Of a stretch of 64,000 nucleotides of DNA, positions 57,314 to 64,000 are shown one piece after another. Origin of the DNA: Sphingobium sp. AP49 (GTDB lineage Bacteria > Pseudomonadota > Alphaproteobacteria > Sphingomonadales > Sphingomonadaceae). Position numbers and translations under genes: made by a program. How positions within the stretch are numbered: the first letter of the stretch is position 1; each line of letters begins with the position of its first letter. Below the pieces are notes generated by a model. That model was not told where the DNA came from. It did not search any database and saw nothing but the letters and a program-made list of their open reading frames with translations. Location: the NCBI RefSeq assembly GCF_000281715.2, contig NZ_CP124576.1, positions 3,107,501 to 3,171,500 on the forward strand, given 5' to 3'.

Positions 57314-57389
57314 CGCAATCTCCTGTTGAAGCTTTCTAGATATTTCTTCGATATTAAGGCCCGGTTTACGAGCGCGAACGAGAGGACTT

Positions 57390-57995
57390 ATGGACGCAGC
57401 GAGCATCACGATGACTGCCTTGGCGACTACGATCGGGACCGTCTTAGTGACTGGTTTCAGCCATAGGTTAGCTGTCAAGCGCGGATGGCGCGATGATGAG
57501 CGACGGCACGCCCGATATCTTGCGATCCGACTGGTGTGTATTCTTGACGAATTTGTGAATGGGTGCCTTGAGGTCGCCTATGATAGCGGGGAGTACGATA
57601 GCCAGGGCTATAGTCAGGCGACTGTATCAAGCCCCTCCATTGCGATGCCGGACGACGTTGAATGTAAGTCCATCGATAGCGCCCTGATGTACCAAGCCTT
57701 GTCACTTCCTAATCAAGTGGCAAGCGCAGATCGTTCGATCGCCTTTTATGGCGGCTTCGTTGCCACGCCACCCGATTTTTCTGAGTATTTTGAGAAGAGA
57801 CGAGAATGCTATTGTAAGCTAGGCCTGTCGGCGATCGACTTATCAGATAAACTGCGCGTGGAATTTTCTATACCAAACTACGAGGCAGTTAATTCCGACT
57901 GGCACCCAAGCGAAGATTTCGAAAATGTATTGGCTAAGCTGGCGGCGCTTAACGCCGCGCACGCGATTGATCCCGCTGAACTAATTCCGACATGA
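57390..57995 (+). CDS. Membrane-anchored protein of unknown function (cargo)
   Basis: 201 residues. An N-terminal hydrophobic helix (ITMTALATTIGTVLVTGFSH) is followed by a basic stop-transfer segment (RLAVKRGWRDDERRHARYLA) and a long cytoplasmic domain ending KLAALNAAHAIDPAELIPT. GC is lower than in phage structural genes. It lies between the lysis genes and attR, the normal place for lysogenic-conversion genes. No family was recognised. Confidence 0.75.
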   Translation: MDAASITMTALATTIGTVLVTGFSHRLAVKRGWRDDERRHARYLAIRLVCILDEFVNGCLEVAYDSGEYDSQGYSQATVSSPSIAMPDDVECKSIDSALMYQALSLPNQVASADRSIAFYGGFVATPPDFSEYFEKRRECYCKLGLSAIDLSDKLRVEFSIPNYEAVNSDWHPSEDFENVLAKLAALNAAHAIDPAELIPT

Positions 57996-58030
57996 TTTCG
58001 CCATTCAGGCGACAGCAGATGCCCTATCGA

Positions 58031-58121
58031 AGTGACGCTAACGGCCAATGAGTTTGAGGAGGCCTCAGGGAATGAATCGCCTGGGCGTTGGCGAAAACCC
58101 GACGGTCGGCCACCGACCAAT
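58031..58121. repeat. Cassette-boundary repeat, copy A (attP arm plus Y block)
   Basis: A 22-bp att-arm segment (AGTGACGCTAACGGCCAATG, then AG) at 58031-58052 is followed by a 61-bp block (58061-58121, starting GGCCTCAGGGAATGAATCGC). The 61-bp block recurs after copy B with one mismatch. It includes a small hairpin, GGTCGG-CCA-CCGACC. Confidence 0.9.
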
Positions 58122-58190
58122 CGTCGCCGTGCGGGCCACGATCAAACTTTCCCGATTGCGGACATTGCACAATCGGATCACTATTGTGGA

Positions 58191-58514
58191 ATGAGCCGTG
58201 CAGACTTTTTACGCACCCAAACGCCGCATTTAGTCGCTGAGGTTCGGATGTTCGCCACAGCTGATGGCGGCAGGAAAGGCCCGGCATATCCGGGCTGGGG
58301 GTGCCCCTGCATGCTATCGAAGGCAGAGCCGCTAATCGGCTATGACGCTTTGCCTTTTTTGGACGATGGCAACCTCCTGCCGGGTGAGACCCGCCGTTTA
58401 GGCTTCTATTTTCTTTCCTACGAAGAGGCGGTGCCGCTGATGCGAAACGCCGGCCACTTCTACCTTTGGGAGGGTGGTTTTATAGGCGAGGCCACGGTGA
58501 TCGACGGCAGCTAA
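58191..58514 (+). CDS. Stand-alone EF-Tu domain-III-like beta-barrel protein
   Basis: 107 residues (MSRADFLRTQTPHLVAEVRM...). It follows the order of EF-Tu domain III: a strand then GG-R (AEVRMFATADGGRKGP; EF-Tu has AEVYVL..EEGGRHTP), a central PG turn (LLPGETRRLGF; EF-Tu has VMPGD), and the final hairpin (HFYLWEGGFIGEATVI; EF-Tu has FAIREGGRTVGAGVV). There is no GTPase domain. EF-Tu domain III contacts EF-Ts and the tRNA T-stem. A free copy might mimic EF-Tu, but the role is unknown. It is the single gene of the first cassette. Confidence 0.65.
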   Translation: MSRADFLRTQTPHLVAEVRMFATADGGRKGPAYPGWGCPCMLSKAEPLIGYDALPFLDDGNLLPGETRRLGFYFLSYEEAVPLMRNAGHFYLWEGGFIGEATVIDGS

Positions 58515-58531
58515 CCCTATGGGGGCACCCA

Positions 58532-58675
58532 AAACCGGCCTGTCGCGTAACCACCCTTTTCCGCCGTTCGCGCGGGTCGCGGTGGAGTGACGCTAACGGC
58601 CAATGAGCTGATGTGGCCTCAGGGAATGAATCGCCTGGGCGTTGGCGAAAACCGGACGGTCGGCCACCGACCAAT
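58532..58675. repeat. Cassette-boundary repeat, copy B (X block plus Y block)
   Basis: An 80-bp X block (58532-58611), starting AAACCGGCC and ending with the attP arm and GAGCTGA, is 74/80 identical to the block that ends in attR. It is followed at 58615-58675 by the 61-bp Y block of copy A. This copy joins the two cargo cassettes. Confidence 0.92.
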
Positions 58676-58780
58676 TTTCGTCATTCCGTTGGATGATCCG
58701 CGTCCCTAAAACCGGCCATTCATTCAGATGGCATGTAGAAGGCTGAATGACGAAATCTGGTGGTGAGCGGACGTTGAGTA

Positions 58781-58794
58781 ATGCCGTACGGCAT
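58781..58794. promoter_or_regulatory. Perfect 14-bp palindrome upstream of the DUF5063 gene
   Basis: ATGCCGTACGGCAT, ending 14 bp before the start codon. Its place and symmetry suit an operator or a methylation/regulator site, but it may be chance. Confidence 0.4.
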
Positions 58795-58808
58795 GCGACC
58801 TTAAGCGG

Positions 58809-59276
58809 ATGAATGACACCCCCACAATCGCTGCGGCACGACGCTTTCTGCACTTGGTTCTGGAAGGGGCGCCGCCGGCTGATGAAGTCTTGGCGCGAGC
58901 GTTGGATGAGCTTGCGCTCGCTTACCATGACACTCCTGACGGGGAGCCACATGGCGACGAGAGCGAGCCGCCGAAGACAGACTATGAGAGGACAAGGAGC
59001 CGCCTATGCGCAAGATTTCCACAGTATAGTCACTATCCAGTCACTTGGCCCTCTAGCGATCTAGACGAAATGCCGGTGCTGGGGGACGCCATTGACGACC
59101 TCGCTGATATTTGCGGCGACCTTCAAAAAGCAATATGGCATTTCGAGGCTCAGGGCCCGGATGATGCTCACTGGCATTTCAAGTTTGACTACCAAATCCA
59201 CTGGGGCAGACACCTCCGGCAGGTGGCTTATTACCTCTATGAGAAAATTCGTCGCGAGATGTCAGAGAGTTGGTAG
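58809..59276 (+). CDS. DUF5063-like protein (cargo)
   Basis: 155 residues. The C-terminal 80 carries the DUF5063 pattern: AIDDLADICGDLQKAIWHFE, DDAHWHFKFDYQIHWGRHLR and a final helix YYLYEKIRREMS. The N-terminal helix is acidic (RRFLHLVLEGAPPADEVLAR). The domain is widespread and its function unknown; it often occurs in scattered accessory genes. It is the only gene in the second att-arm-flanked cassette. Confidence 0.78.
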   Translation: MNDTPTIAAARRFLHLVLEGAPPADEVLARALDELALAYHDTPDGEPHGDESEPPKTDYERTRSRLCARFPQYSHYPVTWPSSDLDEMPVLGDAIDDLADICGDLQKAIWHFEAQGPDDAHWHFKFDYQIHWGRHLRQVAYYLYEKIRREMSESW

Positions 59277-59350
59277 CGTCCGCTCTTGGAGCGATTGTTG
59301 ACGAATGATTTTATACCGCGCAGCGTCAGCTATCGCTGGTCAACTCTCCG

Positions 59351-59430
59351 AAACCGGCCAGTCCGCGATCCACCCTTTTCCGCCGTTCGCGCGGGTCGCG
59401 GTGGAGTGACGCTAACGGCCAATGAGCTGA
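59351..59430. repeat. Cassette-boundary repeat, copy C (X block ending in attR)
   Basis: 80 bp almost identical to the X block of copy B; the last 59 or so bases are the same. It ends in CGCTAACGGCCAAT-GAGCTGA and passes directly into host nfrB-like sequence, so the terminal cassette boundary is attR itself. Confidence 0.92.
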
Positions 59431-59432
59431 AA
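59410..59432. other. attR: attP left arm and core GAAA
   Basis: The phage arm CGCTAACGGCCAAT (59410-59423), a GAGCT spacer and the core GAAA (59429-59432), then host codons AGT CAC GGC AAG. With attL it rebuilds attP and attB precisely. Confidence 0.9.
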
Positions 59433-60175
59433 GTCACGGCAAGTTCCTGACTGTACGGGAATTGCTGGGTGCATCCATTCCATCGGCGGGCGTGGCCTGC
59501 GCCTTTGAACGCAATGCGCTCGCTCGACTGGCACATGACCCACGATCCGGCCCGTTCGATCCTGGATCGCTGACCGAGGATTATGAGGCAGGCCTGCGAA
59601 TCGCAGCGATGGGCGGACGCGGCATTTTCGTACGCATGCGCGACGCCGACGGAAAGCTCGTCGCCACGCGCGAATATTTCCCAAATGAAATTGGTGCAGC
59701 AATCCGGCAGAAGGCCCGCTGGATCATCGGTATCTCGCTGGCCGGCTGGGATCGCATGGGCTGGCAGGGCGGTCCGGCAGAATGGTGGATGCGTATCCGC
59801 GACCGGCGCGCCGCACCCGCCGCCCTGGTGCTGGTCGCAGCCTATGTTGCGCTGTTGCTGTGGAGCGTCATCACCCTCATCCGTCCGTTTCTTGACCACC
59901 CGGAAATGCGCCCGCCCTCACCCATCATCGAGGCGTTGCTGATGCTCAACCTCCTACTCATGAGTTGGCGCGCGCTGATGCGGGTCATCTTTACGGGCTA
60001 CAGCTATGGCTGGCGCCAGGGCCTGGGGGCGCTGCCGCGCATGTTGGTCGCCAATGCTGTGGCGATTCTTGCCGCCCGCCGCGCGGTCATCCTCTATATC
60101 CGTTCGCTCCTGGGCCACCCCCTGACATGGGACAAGACCCAGCACCAGTTTCCAGAATCACAGGCCGTCTCATGA
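59429..60175 (+). pseudogene. NfrB-like glycosyltransferase, 3' part (split by prophage)
   Basis: Continues the host frame from codon 218 (ESHGKFLTVRELLGASIPSA, then GVACAFERNALARL). It carries the acceptor-site motif SLTEDYEAGLRIAAMGGRG, the QxxRW-like box (IRQKARWIIGISLAGWDRMG) and two or three C-terminal transmembrane helices (AALVLVAAYVALLLWSVITL). It lacks a proper start; only internal codons such as TTG at 59462 remain. Excision of the prophage would restore a 465-residue enzyme. Confidence 0.9.
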
Positions 60176-61284
60176 ACCGGACGGCGGGCGGAAAGCCCCT
60201 GCGCTTCTTCGCCTTCCTCATGACGGGCTGGGTCGCCGCACGCCTTGCCAGCCCCGACCTCCTCCTGACATCCTTCATCCCTTCAAACTCCCCTGTTCCG
60301 GTCGCGCCCTATCCAGCAGCCCCAGCTTCGAGGCTCCTGGCCTCTGCCCCACTCTCGCCGATGCCTGCCGCGAATGCGGCCCCCTTGCCCATCAACTGGC
60401 CCGTTGCGGATCGATCGCTGGCTAAGTCGTCAACGGCGTCTTCTCGCTCAACGCTTCCCTTCCACCAGGCCGACAAGGCGAGCATGAAGGTACCGGGTGA
60501 GGATGAAAATGGTGTTGCGCTCGATCTGATGAACTTCATCCGGTTTACGGTGGGCTTTGCCAATCGCCATTATGCGAGCATGGACGGCCCCATCACGGCA
60601 ACGCCTCTCGCTTCACCCCTGATCCAGACAGCTATAATATCTGCCGATCGCTGGCATGGCAGCGCGTGGCTGCTCTGGCGTCCAGGTGCAACAACGCCGG
60701 CAGACCTCGCATCTGTGGGAAGGCTCGGCGGATCGCAGGCGGGGAGTCGGCTGGATTACGACCTGACACCCAAGGCTAGCAGCCGTGTTGCAGCTTATGG
60801 CCGCATCACTGCCGCGCTTGAACGTCCTGCTGCCCCCGAAGCCGCGATCGGCCTGTCGCTTCAGCCCGCCCGTGCCATCCCCGTCAGCGTTGCGGTTGAA
60901 CGACGGATCGCGATCGGCAATGGCGCACGCAACGCAGGTGCGGTGATAATAGCGGGCGGCTTCGCCCCCCGGCACGTCGCTGGCACGCTGGAGGCCAGCG
61001 GCTATGCCCAGACCGGGATGGTCGGATTTCACGCGCGTGACCTGTTCGTGGACGGCAAATTCTCCTTGCTCGCCCCCATCAAGCGCGCGCCGTTGCGCAT
61101 CGGTGCAAGCATATCTGGCGGCGCCCAACCCACAGTTGAGCGCCTTGATATCGGCCCAGAGGTCCAGCTTCGCTTGCCTTTACCTCGGATCGCCGCGCGC
61201 CTGGGTATCGAATGGCGCGAACGGATCGCCGGACAAGCGGCTCCCGCCTCTGGCATCGCAATCACCCTGGCGGCGGATTTTTAA
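60172..61284 (+). CDS. NfrA-C-like outer-membrane glycan-export protein
   Basis: 370 residues, overlapping the nfrB-like stop (ATGA). An N-terminal signal/anchor (FFAFLMTGWVAARLASPDLL) and a Pro/Ser-rich linker are followed by a C-terminal part made of repeated amphipathic strands (RLDYDLTPKASSRVAAYGRI, PVSVAVERRIAIGNGARNAG, ending GIAITLAADF). This resembles the C-terminal domain of the phage N4 adsorption protein NfrA. With NfrB it would form an exopolysaccharide or glycan secretion pair. Expression may suffer from polar effects of the prophage. Confidence 0.78.
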   Translation: MNRTAGGKPLRFFAFLMTGWVAARLASPDLLLTSFIPSNSPVPVAPYPAAPASRLLASAPLSPMPAANAAPLPINWPVADRSLAKSSTASSRSTLPFHQADKASMKVPGEDENGVALDLMNFIRFTVGFANRHYASMDGPITATPLASPLIQTAIISADRWHGSAWLLWRPGATTPADLASVGRLGGSQAGSRLDYDLTPKASSRVAAYGRITAALERPAAPEAAIGLSLQPARAIPVSVAVERRIAIGNGARNAGAVIIAGGFAPRHVAGTLEASGYAQTGMVGFHARDLFVDGKFSLLAPIKRAPLRIGASISGGAQPTVERLDIGPEVQLRLPLPRIAARLGIEWRERIAGQAAPASGIAITLAADF

Positions 61285-61342
61285 GGGAAAAGGACATCAC
61301 GCGGCTTCCGCTCGCGATCTTTTGCCACTAACCCCGAACGGC

Positions 61343-62257
61343 ATGGATCTGTACCTGCCCATCGCCAATCTGTCGGTGAACGCCCTGGTCATCATCGGGC
61401 TGGGCGGCGTCGTGGGTCTGTTGTCGGGCATGTTCGGCGTCGGCGGCGGGTTCCTGACGACACCGCTGCTGATCTTCTATGGCATTCCTCCCACCGTCGC
61501 AGCAGCCTCCGCTGCGTCTCAGGTGACCGGCGCCAGCGTGTCGGGCGTGGTCACCCACATGTCGCGGGGTACAGTGGATTTCCGCATGGGCGGGGTGTTG
61601 ATCGCAGGCGGCATTGTCGGCGCCGGGTTGGGCGTCCTGATCTTCCGCCTGCTCCAGGCGATCGGCCAGATCGATACCGTCATCGGTATCCTCTATGTCC
61701 TGATGCTTGGCGGTATCGGATTGCTGATGGCCAAGGAATCGATCCAGGCGCTGATTGCCTTGAAGACCGGCAAGCGGATGCAGGCCCGCAAGCGCCGCCA
61801 TCATCCCCTGGTCGCGGCCTTGCCGATGCGCTGGCGCTTCTATCGATCGGGCCTTTACATCTCTCCGCTGGCGCCATTGTTGCTTGGCATGGCGACTGGC
61901 ATTCTCACCATGTTGCTGGGTGTTGGCGGCGGCTTCATCCTCGTTCCCGCCATGCTTTATCTGCTGGGCATGAACACGCAGTCGGTGGTCGGCACATCTC
62001 TGTTCCAGATATTGTTCGTCACCATGGCGACCACGATGATGCACGCGATGACGACCAAGGCGGTAGACCTGGTGCTGGCGCTGCTGCTGCTGATCGGATC
62101 GGTCACCGGCGCACAGGTCGGAACCCGCCTGTCAATGACGATCCGTCCGGAATATCTGCGCATCCTGCTCGCCGCAATCGTGCTGATGGTCGCCGCGCGC
62201 ATGGCATTGGGACTGGGATGGCGACCCGACGAAATCTTCACGATCGAGATCCAGTGA
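61343..62257 (+). CDS. TauE/SafE family sulfite/anion exporter
   Basis: 304 residues with seven or eight transmembrane helices. The family repeat occurs twice: GLLSGMFGVGGGFLTTPLLI near residue 26 and GILTMLLGVGGGFILVPAML near 195. The ATG was chosen because the conserved part starts MDLYLPIANLSVNALVIIGL. These permeases export sulfite, sulfoacetate or other organo-anions. It is fused by TGATG to a TIGR02186 gene, its frequent partner. Confidence 0.92.
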   Translation: MDLYLPIANLSVNALVIIGLGGVVGLLSGMFGVGGGFLTTPLLIFYGIPPTVAAASAASQVTGASVSGVVTHMSRGTVDFRMGGVLIAGGIVGAGLGVLIFRLLQAIGQIDTVIGILYVLMLGGIGLLMAKESIQALIALKTGKRMQARKRRHHPLVAALPMRWRFYRSGLYISPLAPLLLGMATGILTMLLGVGGGFILVPAMLYLLGMNTQSVVGTSLFQILFVTMATTMMHAMTTKAVDLVLALLLLIGSVTGAQVGTRLSMTIRPEYLRILLAAIVLMVAARMALGLGWRPDEIFTIEIQ

Positions 62258-63012
62258 TGGCGCGCACACTCGTCCTGCCGGCCCTGCTGCTGATGCTGAC
62301 TGCCGCCGACGAACCGCAACTCGTGCCGGATGTGTCGCAGCGCGAGGTCGAAATCCAGTATAGCTTCACCGGCGCAGACCTGCTGCTGTTCGGCGCGATC
62401 GTCTATCCCGACGGCACGCGCCCAGACAAACCGGCCGACATCGTCGTGGTGCTCAAGGGTCCCGAACAGTCGATCGCCATGCGCGAAAAGCAGAAGGTCG
62501 CCGGTATCTGGGTCAATGCCGATCGTGCCCGCTTTCGTTCTGCCCCCAGCTTCTATGCCATGGCATCGTCGCGCCCTATCGACCGGATCGTCGATGAACG
62601 CACGGCCGCCATCTATGAACTGGGCGTCGACAAGCTCCAGCTTTCACCTTCCTCACTCAACGACAGCGCCGAACTCGACCGGTTCCAGGCCGGGCTCGTC
62701 GACCTGCGTGAGCGCAACGGCCTGTTTGTCGAGCGTCCCGGCACGGTCGAGATTACCGACGGCGTACTGTATCGCGTCCGCCTGCCACTTTCAGCGCGCG
62801 TGATTGTAGGCGACTATACCGCCGAAACCTTTCTGGTGCAGGATGGCCGGGTTGTCGCTGCGGCCGTCCGCGATATCCATGTCCGGAAATCGGGCTTCGA
62901 GCGCTTCATGGCGGTCGCGGCCGAACATTGGTCCTTTCTCTATGGCCTGACCGCGATCGCGCTGGCGGTTGGCATGGGCTGGGCCGCCGGCGCGATCGCC
63001 CGCCGTATCTGA
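62257..63012 (+). CDS. TIGR02186 family membrane-anchored protein
   Basis: 251 residues. A signal peptide (MARTLVLPALLLMLTAADEP) precedes a periplasmic beta domain (REVEIQYSFTGADLLLFGAI, DIVVVLKGPEQSIAMREKQK). A C-terminal transmembrane helix (WSFLYGLTAIALAVGMGWAA) holds it with the active part outside. The family is regularly next to TauE/SafE permeases and may assist the exporter. Function unknown beyond this. Confidence 0.88.
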   Translation: MARTLVLPALLLMLTAADEPQLVPDVSQREVEIQYSFTGADLLLFGAIVYPDGTRPDKPADIVVVLKGPEQSIAMREKQKVAGIWVNADRARFRSAPSFYAMASSRPIDRIVDERTAAIYELGVDKLQLSPSSLNDSAELDRFQAGLVDLRERNGLFVERPGTVEITDGVLYRVRLPLSARVIVGDYTAETFLVQDGRVVAAAVRDIHVRKSGFERFMAVAAEHWSFLYGLTAIALAVGMGWAAGAIARRI

Positions 63013-63134
63013 TCGCCGCCTCTCCAAAAGTTCATCTTCCCGCCACGCTGCGGTTGCATCGACGGGCGCATATCCAGCCCTGCCACTGCCCCCTTGGTGG
63101 CACGAACCGGCCAGCATGGACCTGCTGGCCAAAG

Positions 63135-63204
63135 ACGGTCGGGATGCGTGGGTCTTTCCCGACCGTTCAGCCCGGCACGGCGGCCTCCTCCCGTCGTGCC
63201 GGGC
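63135..63204. other. Two consecutive intergenic hairpins
   Basis: ACGGTCGGG / CCCGACCGT and GCCCGGCACG (63170-63179) / CGTGCCGGGC (63195-63204) in the 220-bp gap before the hydrolase gene. No T-run follows. They may be a weak terminator pair or mRNA-stabilising structures. Confidence 0.45.
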
Positions 63205-63232
63205 GTCCGGTCCGCGTTTGAGGAGAAGGACG

Positions 63233-63991
63233 ATGAGGAGCCGCAGTCACGCTATCTTCCGTCGCGCTATCTTCCGGCATAGCCTGCCGATCCTGATCAT
63301 TCTCTTCGCCGCCTTCCTGCTGTTCCTGCAATGGCTGGGCTATCTGGGTGGAGATCCCTTTTCCAGCTACCGTCCCACCATCTATCAGCCGGGTCGGGGC
63401 ACGCCCGTCGCCATCATCCTGTCAGGTGACATGGGCATGAATATCGGCATGGGGCCGGGCATCGCCGCACGACTGGCGCGTGATGGCATCCCCGTCATCG
63501 GGGTCAATTCGCTCACCTATTTTCGCAACACGAGAACCCCGGCCGATGCAACCGCCCTGATCGAACAGGCCATGGCACGTGCCCATGCAATCGATCCTGC
63601 CGCCCGCATCCTGTTGATCGGCCAGTCCTTCGGTTCCGACATGGCCCATGTGGGCCTGGCAGGGCTGCCCGCCCCCCTGCGCCGCGACCTGGCGATGGTC
63701 GCACTCGTCGTACCGGGAGCGACCGTCGAATATCGTGCCTCGCCCGGGGAGATATTCACCTTCCTGATGGCGGACGCGGATGCGCTGCCGACTGCGCGTC
63801 AACTGGATTGGGTGCCGCTGCTCTGCGTCCATGGGCGCGAAGAACCCGCCAGCCTCTGCCCCCTGCTGCACCAGGCCAATCTGCGCAGCGTCGCCCTGCC
63901 CGGGGGACACCCGTTGCACCATGATGTAAACGCCCTCTATCATGTGCTGCGCGCCGCCTTCGTGCAGCAGAGATTGCTTCGGATAGCCTGA
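63233..63991 (+). CDS. AcvB/VirJ-type hydrolase
   Basis: 252 residues. An N-terminal membrane helix (LPILIILFAAFLLFLQWLGY) and a periplasmic alpha/beta-hydrolase domain: AIILSGDMGMNIGMGPGIAA at the oxyanion side, LLIGQSFGSDMAHVGLAGLP with the nucleophile serine in GQSFG, and the histidine in LPGGHPLHHDVNA. AcvB/VirJ proteins are linked to lysyl-phosphatidylglycerol turnover and, in Agrobacterium, to virulence. The ATG has AGGAGAAGGACG upstream. The gene ends 9 bp before the window end. Confidence 0.88.
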   Translation: MRSRSHAIFRRAIFRHSLPILIILFAAFLLFLQWLGYLGGDPFSSYRPTIYQPGRGTPVAIILSGDMGMNIGMGPGIAARLARDGIPVIGVNSLTYFRNTRTPADATALIEQAMARAHAIDPAARILLIGQSFGSDMAHVGLAGLPAPLRRDLAMVALVVPGATVEYRASPGEIFTFLMADADALPTARQLDWVPLLCVHGREEPASLCPLLHQANLRSVALPGGHPLHHDVNALYHVLRAAFVQQRLLRIA

Positions 63992-64000
63992 TATGATGCG

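Larger units (their letters stand above)
19463..59430. mobile_element. Complete-looking siphovirus prophage (about 40 kb)
   Basis: Bounded by attL and attR inside one host gene. Contents are a serine integrase, an S24 repressor and divergent cro-like gene, replication proteins, terminase, portal, protease-capsid fusion, tail tube, frameshifted tail chaperones, tape measure, hub-fibre, holin-like and GH108 endolysin genes, plus cargo. No structural gene appears broken. The lambda-like gpA-type terminase and portal are combined with an HK97-type protease and capsid and a long non-contractile tail, which suggests a temperate siphovirus. No sheath or baseplate-contraction genes were seen. Confidence 0.93.

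Noticed and set aside
57092..57466. 124-codon plus-strand frame after the endolysin
   Set aside because: Cys/Arg-rich without ribosome site; the minus strand here has a better-supported, though broken, gene.

Overview
This is a GC-rich alphaproteobacterial chromosome segment, most likely from a sphingomonad (Sphingobium/Sphingomonas type). The evidence is the housekeeping gene content (uvrA, etfBA, sucC, nhaA, cspA), GC-rich codon use, many ATGA-coupled genes, alphaproteobacterial-type LexA boxes (GTTC-N7-GTTC) and several small proteins of the sphingomonad type. No tRNA, rRNA or CRISPR array was seen.

Left chromosomal arm (1-19460). It holds an APH-type kinase, a large trimeric autotransporter adhesin with a 14-residue stalk repeat, uvrA with an SOS box directly upstream, an AT-richer two-gene island of unknown function, a RelE/ParE-type toxin-antitoxin pair, a cold-shock gene, small envelope proteins, etfB-etfA, sucC, a small iron-permease-like gene and nhaA. 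It ends in the 5' half of an nfrB-like glycosyltransferase gene.

Prophage (about 19463-59430, close to 39.97 kb). A complete-looking siphovirus-type prophage is inserted inside the nfrB-like gene by a large serine integrase. Joining the outer halves of the two ends restores the host reading frame exactly (465 aa). Joining the inner halves gives an attP with perfect 14-bp inverted arms centred on the shared GAAA core. Modules from left to right are: a leftward, translationally coupled operon ending in the integrase; a control region with repeated TCACA/GTGTG operators and a LexA box; a HIRAN gene; an S24-type repressor and a divergent cro-like gene; a primase-helicase fusion followed by an iteron-rich AT-rich stretch (probable origin); terminase small and large subunits; portal; a protease-capsid fusion; connectors and tail tube; tail chaperones with a classical A-AAA-AAC -1 frameshift site; tape measure; a 2539-residue hub-fibre fusion with six beta-rich domains separated by alanine heptad repeats; and lysis genes.

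Right end of the prophage (57080-59430). This accessory strip contains a zinc-ribbon gene broken by an amber codon, a membrane-anchored unknown, and two single-gene cassettes (a stand-alone EF-Tu domain-III-like barrel and a DUF5063 protein). The cassettes are delimited by repeats that include the attP arm, as though they accumulated at the attachment site.

Right chromosomal arm (59430-64000). It carries the 3' half of the nfrB-like gene, an NfrA-C-like outer-membrane protein, a TauE/SafE permease, a TIGR02186 protein and an AcvB/VirJ-type hydrolase. These appear to form the remainder of the operon cut by the prophage.

The most distinctive points are the self-consistent att reconstruction in a phage-receptor-type glycan gene, the att-arm-flanked cargo cassettes, dual SOS control of the prophage, the frameshift site and the giant fibre.
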